Source: Flavobacteriaceae bacterium UBA3078 (GTDB taxonomy: Bacteria; Bacteroidota; Bacteroidia; Flavobacteriales; Flavobacteriaceae). From it: a DNA stretch of 7,274 bases. Each line of letters starts with the position of its first letter. The first letter of the stretch is position 1. A program made the position numbers and the translations under genes. Where the stretch lies: the NCBI GenBank assembly GCA_002366675.1, contig DFBO01000026.1, positions 1 to 7,274 of the forward strand, read 5' to 3'. Below, in pieces: positions 1 through 5,866 of this stretch. The notes under the pieces are model-generated. The model saw only the letters and a list, made by a program, of their open reading frames with translations. It was not told the DNA's origin and did not search any database.

Positions 1-1434
1 AACATGACTAATGTTAATGAACTTTTTGATGGCTTGGTAAGTATAGGTCAACATCCTAAAGAAAAAGCAGATACTATTACCATCATGGAGAAAATTGGTC
101 ATTTTTTAGATGATGCTGTTGCCAAAAAATACAAGCAATTAAAAAAAGAAGGTTATAGTAAAAATGAATGTACTCCTTTAATTGCTGAGCGACTTAATGT
201 TGCTAAAATTTTAAAGAAGGCTTCTAAAAATTGGGATGGAGGTTATGCAATGGCTGGCCTTTTAGGGCATGGAGATTCTTTTGTGTTACGTGATCCAGCA
301 GGAATAAGGCCAACTTATTATTATAAGGATGATGAAGTTGTTGTAGTAGCTTCAGAGCGTCCAGTAATACAAACAGTATTTAATGTTGCTTTTGACGATG
401 TTAAAGAGTTAGAACCTGGTCATGCTATTATTACTAAAAAGTCTGGTGAAGTTTCAATTAATAAAATTATTGAACCTTTAGAAAGAAAAGCTTGTTCTTT
501 TGAACGCATTTATTTTTCTAGAGGAAGTGACGCTGAAATTTATCAAGAACGTAAAACATTAGGAAAATTATTAATGCCTAAAGTTTTAGAAGCTATTGAT
601 AATGATACCAAGAATACAGTGTTTTCATATATTCCTAATACAGCTGAAACATCTTTTTTTGGAATGATTGAAACGGTTGAAGAGCATTTAAACCAAAAGA
701 AAACTCAAGCTATTTTAGATGGCAAAGGAGGTTTAAGTGCCGAAAAAGTAACAGACATTTTATCTGAACGACCACGTATAGAAAAAATTGCTATTAAAGA
801 TGTTAAATTAAGAACCTTTATTACAGAAGATAGTAGTAGAAATGATTTAGTAGCTCACGTTTATGATGTGACTTATGGCGTTATAAAACCAACAGACAAT
901 CTAGTTATTATAGATGATAGTATTGTTAGAGGTACCACTCTAAAAATGAGTATTATTAAAATGATGGATCGTTTGAATCCTAAAAAAATTATCGTGGTCT
1001 CTTCTGCACCTCAAATCCGATATCCAGATTGTTATGGAATAGATATGGCTAGATTAGAAGATTTAATAGCTTTTAGAGCCATGTTAGAATTGTTAGAAGA
1101 AAACAACAAGTATCATTTAATAAAGGAAGTTTACGAAAAATGTAAAGCACAAGTTGCGTTAGAAGATAAAGAAGTTAGAAATTTTGTTAAAGATTTATAT
1201 TCTGAATTTTCTGCTGTAGCTATTTCTAATAAAATAGCTGAATTAATCTGCGATGAAACTGTAAAAGCAGAAGTAGTTACTATTTTTCAACCTATTGAGA
1301 ACTTACATCAAGCCTGTCCTAAAAATTTAGGGGATTGGTATTTTACAGGAAACTATCCAACGGCTGGTGGTAATCGAGTTGTCAATAGAGCTTTCATCAA
1401 TTTTTATGAAGGAAATAAAGAAAGAGCTTATTAG
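1..1434 (+). CDS. Amidophosphoribosyltransferase, PurF family long form (5'-partial)
   Basis: This PurF-family enzyme would transfer glutamine-derived ammonia to PRPP to give 5-phosphoribosylamine, the first step of de novo purine synthesis, in the cytoplasm. The reading frame is open from base 1 (Asn, then Met at 4), so that Met is very probably internal. From memory, flavobacterial homologues are about 630 aa, so about 155 residues are missing upstream, including the Cys nucleophile. In the 477 visible residues, the end of the glutamine amidotransferase domain is seen (GGYAMAGLLGHG near 80-91, RDPAGIRP 97-104, ASERPVI 117-123). The phosphoribosyltransferase domain follows, with CSFERIYFSRGSD from 165 and the PRPP loop VIIDDSIVRGTT at 302-313, then PDCYGIDM at 342-349. 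The C-terminal part, ending WYFTGNYPT...FYEGNKERAY, is longer than in E. coli PurF (505 aa), as is the linker near 220-265. Family assignment is firm. Whether this is the organism's main PurF or a second paralogue cannot be decided here. Confidence 0.9.
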   Translation, partial: NMTNVNELFDGLVSIGQHPKEKADTITIMEKIGHFLDDAVAKKYKQLKKEGYSKNECTPLIAERLNVAKILKKASKNWDGGYAMAGLLGHGDSFVLRDPAGIRPTYYYKDDEVVVVASERPVIQTVFNVAFDDVKELEPGHAIITKKSGEVSINKIIEPLERKACSFERIYFSRGSDAEIYQERKTLGKLLMPKVLEAIDNDTKNTVFSYIPNTAETSFFGMIETVEEHLNQKKTQAILDGKGGLSAEKVTDILSERPRIEKIAIKDVKLRTFITEDSSRNDLVAHVYDVTYGVIKPTDNLVIIDDSIVRGTTLKMSIIKMMDRLNPKKIIVVSSAPQIRYPDCYGIDMARLEDLIAFRAMLELLEENNKYHLIKEVYEKCKAQVALEDKEVRNFVKDLYSEFSAVAISNKIAELICDETVKAEVVTIFQPIENLHQACPKNLGDWYFTGNYPTAGGNRVVNRAFINFYEGNKERAY

Positions 1435-1470
1435 TTGTAATAATTGATTTTAACATTTTATCTAAAACAT

Positions 1471-1513
1471 ATAGACTTTAATCTGAAATATCTGCATTTC
1501 GTCTATTATTTTT
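1471..1513 (+). terminator. Candidate intrinsic terminator of the PurF-like gene
   Basis: ATAGAC (1471-1476) pairs with GTCTAT (1501-1506), and inside it GAAAT (1485-1489) pairs with ATTTC (1496-1500) around the loop ATCTGC. TATTTTT follows directly. The two helices stack on the 3' side but are separated by an 8-nt bulge (1477-1484) on the 5' side, so the fold is imperfect. It begins 36 bases after the PurF-like stop codon, which is a sensible place for a terminator. Confidence 0.5.
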
Positions 1514-1535
1514 AAATTCATAAATAAAATAAAGT

Positions 1536-1543
1536 TACATTAG
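1536..1543 (+). promoter_or_regulatory. -7-like box upstream of structured repeat copy 1
   Basis: TACATTAG resembles the Bacteroidota -7 element TAnnTTTG, with one base off. It ends 4 bases before the conserved repeat begins, a spacing that would place the transcript start near 1548. No TTG is present 19-21 bases upstream, so as a promoter it is weaker than that of copy 2. The main support is that copy 2 has TATATTAG at exactly the same distance although the neighbouring bases differ. Confidence 0.4.
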
Positions 1544-1547
1544 TTTC

Positions 1548-1620
1548 ACCATAACATAAGTAGGTTAAGTTCATGGTAGATTTGGGGCAAAAAAAGGTGA
1601 ACGTATGTTCGCCTTTTTTT
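1548..1620 (+). ncRNA. Putative small RNA, copy 1 (73 nt, hairpin-linker-terminator)
   Basis: Read on the + strand, ACCATAAC (1548-1555) pairs with GTT plus ATGGT (1569-1571, 1573-1577), leaving C1572 bulged. An A-A mismatch (1556/1568) follows, then TAA (1557-1559) pairs with TTA (1565-1567) around the loop GTAGG (1560-1564). The unpaired linker AGATTTGGGGC (1578-1588) leads into an intrinsic terminator. Of the first 41 bases, 40 are identical to copy 2. No open reading frame is evident. The layout fits a free-standing sRNA with its own start and end. It could belong to an already catalogued family such as Flavo-1 (Rfam), but I cannot confirm that from sequence memory. Alternatives are a terminator-linked repeat or a leader element without a downstream gene; the convergent orientation of sod argues against a leader. 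Confidence 0.6.
1589..1620 (+). terminator. Intrinsic terminator of small RNA copy 1
   Basis: Seven A bases plus GGTGAAC (1589-1602), the loop GTAT (1603-1606), then GTTCGCC plus seven T bases (1607-1620) form a 14-bp stem that ends in a T-run. One pair is a U-G wobble (1598/1611). Because it is flanked by A on one side and T on the other, it could work in both directions. Confidence 0.85.
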
Positions 1621-1724
1621 AATTTATACATACTTCTAAGATTCGTTTTTTTTCTAAGTTTATTCTTAATTATTTCATAATAACTCTTTTAGCCTAATTT
1701 ATAAGTAGTTTGTCTAATAATTTT

Positions 1725-1754
1725 TTGTTATTCATTAAAGCAGACTTATATTAG
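1725..1754 (+). promoter_or_regulatory. Promoter of small RNA copy 2
   Basis: TTG at 1725-1727 (within a TTTTTTG run), a 19-base spacer, then TATATTAG at 1747-1754. This matches the Bacteroidota housekeeping promoter layout (TTTG, 19-21 bp, TAnnTTTG) with one deviation in the -7 box. The expected start falls a few bases later, at or just before the conserved ACCATAAC at 1759. Confidence 0.55.
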
Positions 1755-1758
1755 CAGA

Positions 1759-1829
1759 ACCATAACATAAGTAGGTTAAGTTTATGGTAGATTTGGGGCA
1801 AAAAAGGTGAACTCTCGTTCACCTTTTTT
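1759..1829 (+). ncRNA. Putative small RNA, copy 2 (71 nt, hairpin-linker-terminator)
   Basis: Same architecture as the copy starting 211 bases upstream. The stem is ACCATAAC (1759-1766) against GTT/ATGGT (1780-1782, 1784-1788) with T1783 bulged, then an A-A mismatch, TAA/TTA and the loop GTAGG (1771-1775). The linker AGATTTGGGGC lies at 1789-1799 and the terminator follows. The only difference from copy 1 in the first 41 bases is the bulged base (T for C), which leaves all pairs intact. The terminator loop differs completely (TCTC for GTAT) while its stem is kept. This copy has the better promoter. The flanks of the two copies are otherwise unrelated, so it is the RNA unit that is conserved. 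Confidence 0.62.
1800..1829 (+). terminator. Intrinsic terminator of small RNA copy 2
   Basis: Six A bases plus GGTGAAC (1800-1812), the loop TCTC (1813-1816), then GTTCACC plus six T bases (1817-1829) form a perfect 13-bp stem. Where copy 1 has a U-G pair this copy has U-A. Its A and T runs are both one base shorter than in copy 1, so pairing is maintained. It could also stop read-through from sod on the opposite strand. Confidence 0.85.
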
Positions 1830-1900
1830 CATTTAAAATTTTCACTCTTTTAGATAAGCTTCTCAAGAAATATTAAACTAGTTTTTAAACTTTAGAAATA

Positions 1901-1929
1901 AAAAAAAGCAAACCATTTAGGTTTGCTTT
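1901..1929 (-). terminator. Intrinsic terminator of sod
   Basis: AAAGCAAACC (1905-1914) and GGTTTGCTTT (1920-1929) form a 10-bp stem around the loop ATTTA. Read on the minus strand, the hairpin is followed by a run of seven T bases (1907 down to 1901). It lies 25 bases past the sod stop codon. Confidence 0.85.
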
Positions 1930-1954
1930 CATATATAATATGAGTAGTTAAAAT

Positions 1955-2563
1955 CTACTTAGCTTCAGCATAACGTCTTTCAACCTCATTCCAGTTAATA
2001 ACATTAAAAAAGGCATTAATATAATCTGGTCTTCTGTTTTGGTAATTTAAATAATAAGCATGTTCCCAAACATCTAACCCTAAAATAGGTGTTCCTCCAC
2101 AAGTTACGCCAGGCATTAACGGGTTGTCTTGATTTGGAGTTGAACACACTTCTACTTTACCACCTTTATGTACACAAAGCCAAGCCCATCCTGAACCAAA
2201 TTGTGTTGCAGCTGCTCTACTAAATGCATCTTTAAAAGCATCAACAGTTTTATAAGCTGAAATAATAGCATCTTTTAAATCTCCAGACAAATACCCTTTC
2301 CCTTCTGGATTCATAACCTCCCAAAATAAAGAATGGTTATAAAACCCTCCACCATTATTTCTAACAGCTTTATTGTCCATATCTAAATTTGTAAGAATAT
2401 TTTCAATTGTTTTTCCTTCATGGTCTGAACCCTCAATAGCCTTATTTAAGTTATTTGTATATCCTTGATGATGTTTTGAATGATGTATTTCCATTGTGCG
2501 AGCATCAATATGAGGCTCTAAAGCATCGTATGCATATTTTAATTTCGGTAATTCGAATGCCAT
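1955..2563 (-). CDS. sod: Superoxide dismutase, Fe/Mn family (probably Mn-type), 202 aa
   Basis: Converts superoxide to hydrogen peroxide and oxygen. There is no signal peptide, so it should act in the cytoplasm. The four metal ligands of the family are present: His27 (EIHHSKHH), His77 (NNGGGFYNHSLFW), Asp164 and His168 (DVWEHAYY). Second-sphere residues follow the Mn pattern: Gly73, where Fe enzymes carry Gln, and Gln145 in STPNQDNPL, equivalent to E. coli MnSOD Gln146. Mn-dependent or cambialistic activity is therefore more likely than strict Fe use, though residues alone do not prove the metal. The length is typical. I chose the ATG at 2563, giving MAFELPKL, which begins where the family begins. 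An in-frame TTG at 2602 would add 13 unrelated residues and is itself part of the TAAATTTG promoter box. The gene is monocistronic, convergent with the PurF-like gene and divergent from the helicase. Confidence 0.96.
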   Translation of the reverse strand: MAFELPKLKYAYDALEPHIDARTMEIHHSKHHQGYTNNLNKAIEGSDHEGKTIENILTNLDMDNKAVRNNGGGFYNHSLFWEVMNPEGKGYLSGDLKDAIISAYKTVDAFKDAFSRAAATQFGSGWAWLCVHKGGKVEVCSTPNQDNPLMPGVTCGGTPILGLDVWEHAYYLNYQNRRPDYINAFFNVINWNEVERRYAEAK

Positions 2564-2599
2564 AATATTTGTTTTTTTAGTATTAATATTTAATTCATT

Positions 2600-2607
2600 C
2601 AAATTTA
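2600..2607 (-). promoter_or_regulatory. -7 box of the sod promoter
   Basis: On the minus strand TAAATTTG matches the Bacteroidota -7 consensus TAnnTTTG exactly and ends 36 bases before the chosen sod ATG. A TTG at the ideal 19-21 base spacing is absent; there is a T-run at that spacing, and a TTTG closer in (9 bases). The leader is A-rich (CTAAAAAAACAAAT) without a Shine-Dalgarno motif, as is usual in this phylum. Confidence 0.5.
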
Positions 2608-2641
2608 CGGATAAATCAAACCAATTAAAAATAATAAATAC

Positions 2642-2659
2642 CTATCAAATCATCGATAG
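2642..2659. other. Small inverted repeat in the sod/helicase divergent region
   Basis: CTATC (2642-2646) and GATAG (2655-2659) flank an 8-base centre, between the two divergent start codons. It could be an operator half-site pair, but five-base arms in AT-rich DNA arise easily by chance. I saw no well-formed promoter for the helicase gene; TATCTTG (2664-2670) and AATTTTG (2677-2683) are only partial -7 matches. Confidence 0.15.
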
Positions 2660-2686
2660 TTTTTATCTTGTGTAAAATTTTGTTTT

Positions 2687-5600
2687 ATGAGCAATAAGGG
2701 TTCTTTTTTAATATATAATGCTTCGGCAGGAAGTGGTAAAACTTTTACTCTGGTTAAAGAATATTTGAAAATTATTCTCAAGTCGCCCTTTCATGATACT
2801 TTTAAAAATATTCTTGCTATTACATTTACCAACAAGGCTGCAAGCGAAATGAAAGAACGAATTATCGACACATTAAAAGATTTTTCTTCTGACACAATTT
2901 TAAAAGACTCTAACAACAACATGTTTCAAATTATTTGTGAAGAGCTAGATATGAAACCTGAAGCTGTTCATATTAAATCTAAAATATTACTAAACTCCAT
3001 TGTATATAATTATGCCTTTTTTGACATCTCAACTATAGATGGATTTACCCATAGAATAATTAGAACTTTTGCATACGATTTAAAATTGCCTATAAATTTT
3101 GAAGTTGAATTAGATCAAGATGCCCTTTTAAGTGAAGCTGTAGATCGATTAATTGCAAAAGCTGGAACAGAAAAAGAATTAACTAAAGTTTTAATTGATT
3201 TTGCTATTGAAAAAGCAGACGACGATAAAAGTTGGGATGTATCTTATGATTTTTATAAAATTTCAAAATTGCTTATTAATGAAAATGACATTCCTTTTAT
3301 TGATACATTAAAAAGCAAAACATTTGATGATTTTAAAGCTCTTAAAAAACAATTGAAAATAAGTATTAAAAATGTTGAAAAAAATATTATCGAAATTGCT
3401 CAGAATACATTAGCTCTAATTGAAGAAGCTGGTTTAGAATTTAATGATTTTTCAGGAGGAAGCAGAGCTTTTTTGCCCAACTATTTTTTAAAATTAGAAA
3501 AGGGAAGTTTAGGTGTAAGCTATAATAGCGCTTGGGTCGTTAATCTTGAAAGTAAGCCATTGTATCCTGAAAAATCAACTGTAGTAGAAATTAAAACAAT
3601 TTTAGACGCTATTAAACCAGAAATAGTTATTGCTTTTAATAAAACTAAACAACTTGTTTTTAATTTAAAATTTCTAAAAGCTTGTTATAAAAACATGACA
3701 CCTCTTTCTGTTTTAAATGTTATTAATAAAGAATTAATTAATTTAAAAGAAGAACAGAACAAAATTCTTATATCAGAGTTTAACAACATGATACACCATG
3801 AAATAAAAGGTCAACCAACTCCTTTTATTTATGAACGCTTAGGAGAGAAATTTAACCATTATTTTATAGACGAATTCCAAGACACCTCTGTTTTACAATG
3901 GGAAAATTTAATTCCTTTAATAGACAATAAATTATCTCAAGATATTATAGATAATAATAGTGGCTCTTTAATGATTGTTGGAGATGTTAAACAAGCTATT
4001 TACAGATGGCGAGGAGGGAAAGCAGAGCAATTTGTTGATTTATTCAACGATACGAACCCTTTTCAAGTTGAAAAATCTATTAAATCCCTTCCTAAAAATT
4101 ATAGAAGTTTTAAAAATATTTTAGAGTTTAATAACGGATTCTTTGAATATCTAGCAGGTACTGTTTTTAGTAATAACAACCATAAAGAAATATATAAAAA
4201 TGCCTATCAAGAAACTACCAAAACTCATGATGGCTATGTAAGTTTAGAGTTTTTAGATATTTCCAGCGAAGATGATAAAAACTTCATGTATGCTGAAAAA
4301 ACGCTTAAAACTATTACCTTTTGTTTACAAAACGGATTCGCATTTAACGACATCTGTATTCTAGTTAGAAAAAATAATGAAGGCGTTGTAATTGCAGATT
4401 ATTTAAACGAACACGACATTCCTTTAATTTCATCTGAAACATTACTTTTAAATAATTCTCCAGAAGTTCTTTTTGTAATTAATTTTTTAAAGTTATTACA
4501 GCAACCTAAAAACAATGAAATAAAAATTCAAGTTTTAAATTATTTGTCTCTATTATTTAATATTGAAGAAAAACATGTATTCTACGAAAAACACATCAAT
4601 TTAAATTTAGAAGATTTTTTTACATCTTTAAATGTCTTCAACATACATGTTAAGTATAACAATTTGATGCAGTTTTCACTGTTTGATCTTGTTGAAACCA
4701 TTGTGCAAACTTTTGATTTGGTTAAAACATCTAATGCTTACATTCAATACTTACTAGATGTGGTTTTCGAATACTCACAAAAAAATCAATCAGATTTATC
4801 AGGTTTCCTTGATTATTATGAAAAAAAGAAAGAAAAATTAAGCATTGTTTTACCTCCTGGACAAGAGGCTGTCCAAATATTATCTATTCACAAATCCAAA
4901 GGCTTAGAATTTCCTGTAGTTATTTTCCCGTTTGCCGATTTAGATATTTATAAAGAAATAGAACCAAAAGAATGGTTTCCTTTGAATCCAGAAGATTTTC
5001 AAGGATTTTCACATACGCTTTTAAATTTTTCAAGTGATTTTGAAAATTTTGAAGAAATAGGCAATCAAATTTATAATAGACGACGCTCAAATCTTGAATT
5101 AGATAATATTAATTTGCTATATGTTGCACTAACAAGAGCTGTAGAGCAATTATTTGTAATTTCTAAGAAGGATATCAATAAAAAAGGAGAGGTTAACAAT
5201 CAAACATATTCTGGGTTATTAATTAATTACCTTAATAATTTAAATCTTTGGGATAATAATCAAACAAACTATGCTTTTGGAGATTCAGAAAAAACTTCAT
5301 TTAAGACAGGCCATTCAACTAATACTTTAGAACAAAAAGAATTTATTTCAACTCCAAAGCATGAGCACAATATTAAAATAGTAGCTAGTTCTGGTTATTT
5401 ATGGGATACCTTACAAAAAGAAGCTATTGAAAAAGGAAACCTAATTCACAACATCATGTCTGAAGTAAAAACTAAAACAGATATTGAATTTGTAATTGAA
5501 AATTTTATTCAATCGAACATCATAACTAGTGATCAAGCAACAATTTTAAAAGAATTAGTTAATCAAATAGTAACACATAAAGATTTACAGGCATATTTCA

Positions 5601-5845
5601 CTTCAGATATAATGATATATAATGAAAGAGATATTATATCAAAAACTGGAGCGATTTATCGTCCAGACAGACTAGTTATCAATAATGATCAAGTAATAAT
5701 TATAGATTATAAAACTGGTAATGAAGACCCAAAACATATCAATCAATTAATTGAATATGAAAACATCTTATTAGATATGAATTTAAAAACTATAAAAAAG
5801 ATACTTGTCTATATTAATGATGGAATTCAAATAAAAGAATTTTAA
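2687..5845 (+). CDS. UvrD/AddA-like superfamily 1 helicase with C-terminal PD-(D/E)XK nuclease, 1052 aa
   Basis: An ATP-driven DNA helicase fused to a RecB-family nuclease, expected to process double-strand breaks for recombination as AddA or RecB does. All helicase motifs are readable: Walker A ASAGSGKT (12-19), Ia ITFTNKAASEM (45-55), II IDEFQDTS (394-401), III VGDVKQAIYRWRGG (431-444), IV KNYRS (470-474), V ILSIHKSKGLEFPVV (731-745) and VI LLYVALTRA (810-818). The nuclease is also complete: GNLIH (917-921), RPDRL with Asp994, IDYKTG with Asp1007 and Lys1009, and QLIEY (1020-1024). The start is well placed, 11 residues before Walker A. AddA enzymes normally work with an AddB-type partner; none is encoded here. 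The gene runs divergent from sod and is followed by kbl after 21 bases, so some co-transcription is possible. Assignment to the AddA/RecB-like group is firm; the exact complex is inferred. Confidence 0.93.
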   Translation: MSNKGSFLIYNASAGSGKTFTLVKEYLKIILKSPFHDTFKNILAITFTNKAASEMKERIIDTLKDFSSDTILKDSNNNMFQIICEELDMKPEAVHIKSKILLNSIVYNYAFFDISTIDGFTHRIIRTFAYDLKLPINFEVELDQDALLSEAVDRLIAKAGTEKELTKVLIDFAIEKADDDKSWDVSYDFYKISKLLINENDIPFIDTLKSKTFDDFKALKKQLKISIKNVEKNIIEIAQNTLALIEEAGLEFNDFSGGSRAFLPNYFLKLEKGSLGVSYNSAWVVNLESKPLYPEKSTVVEIKTILDAIKPEIVIAFNKTKQLVFNLKFLKACYKNMTPLSVLNVINKELINLKEEQNKILISEFNNMIHHEIKGQPTPFIYERLGEKFNHYFIDEFQDTSVLQWENLIPLIDNKLSQDIIDNNSGSLMIVGDVKQAIYRWRGGKAEQFVDLFNDTNPFQVEKSIKSLPKNYRSFKNILEFNNGFFEYLAGTVFSNNNHKEIYKNAYQETTKTHDGYVSLEFLDISSEDDKNFMYAEKTLKTITFCLQNGFAFNDICILVRKNNEGVVIADYLNEHDIPLISSETLLLNNSPEVLFVINFLKLLQQPKNNEIKIQVLNYLSLLFNIEEKHVFYEKHINLNLEDFFTSLNVFNIHVKYNNLMQFSLFDLVETIVQTFDLVKTSNAYIQYLLDVVFEYSQKNQSDLSGFLDYYEKKKEKLSIVLPPGQEAVQILSIHKSKGLEFPVVIFPFADLDIYKEIEPKEWFPLNPEDFQGFSHTLLNFSSDFENFEEIGNQIYNRRRSNLELDNINLLYVALTRAVEQLFVISKKDINKKGEVNNQTYSGLLINYLNNLNLWDNNQTNYAFGDSEKTSFKTGHSTNTLEQKEFISTPKHEHNIKIVASSGYLWDTLQKEAIEKGNLIHNIMSEVKTKTDIEFVIENFIQSNIITSDQATILKELVNQIVTHKDLQAYFTSDIMIYNERDIISKTGAIYRPDRLVINNDQVIIIDYKTGNEDPKHINQLIEYENILLDMNLKTIKKILVYINDGIQIKEF

Positions 5846-5850
5846 ATTTG
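5843..5850 (+). promoter_or_regulatory. Possible kbl promoter -7 box overlapping the helicase stop codon
   Basis: TAAATTTG is an exact TAnnTTTG match whose first three bases are the helicase TAA stop. It ends 16 bases before the kbl ATG, so a transcript starting from it would have a leader of only about 10 bases. No TTG lies at the 19-21 base spacing upstream. The same octamer precedes sod. It may be a real internal promoter or a chance match in AT-rich DNA. Confidence 0.3.
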
Positions 5851-5866
5851 CAAAAAACACCAACAC

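Larger units (their letters stand above)
1536..1829 (+). repeat. Tandem direct repeat, two units at 1548-1620 and 1759-1829
   Basis: Two same-orientation units begin 211 bases apart. The first 41 bases of each (1548-1588 and 1759-1799) match at 40 positions. The similarity extends through the terminator stem but not its loop, and upstream only to the TAYATTAG box. The spacer between units (about 1621-1746) shows no matching partner. I see no terminal inverted repeats or target duplication that would suggest a mobile element. Confidence 0.85.
1435..1954. other. 520-bp non-coding region between convergent genes
   Basis: I see no convincing protein-coding gene here. The stretch holds, in order, a candidate terminator for the PurF-like gene, two copies of a structured repeat that each end in an intrinsic terminator, and the sod terminator on the other strand. 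The segments about 1621-1720 and 1830-1900 are plain AT-rich sequence in which I recognise nothing. Confidence 0.75.

Noticed and set aside
4..6. ATG at 4 as the true start of the PurF-like gene
   Set aside because: The frame is open before it, and the amidotransferase nucleophile region that must precede it is missing, so this Met is internal.
493..1350. Cysteines in the PurF-like protein (165, 344, 439) as ligands of a [4Fe-4S] cluster like that of Bacillus subtilis PurF
   Set aside because: Only one is near a ligand position; Cys344 directly precedes YGID, one residue off the Bacillus spacing, and the C-terminal Cys-x2-Cys-FTG is replaced by WYFTG with a lone Cys eight residues upstream. 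A cluster is not supported.
1536..1829. The two repeats as a CRISPR array, an insertion sequence remnant or a riboswitch
   Set aside because: There are only two units with a 138-base gap, no terminal inverted repeats or transposase fragments, and no same-strand gene downstream to be controlled.
1875..1884. Palindrome AAACTAGTTT as an operator
   Set aside because: It is a single 10-base AT-rich palindrome far from any promoter and downstream of both flanking genes.
2564..2602. N-terminal extension of sod from an in-frame TTG
   Set aside because: The 13 added residues do not resemble SOD family N-termini, and the TTG is part of the TAAATTTG promoter box.
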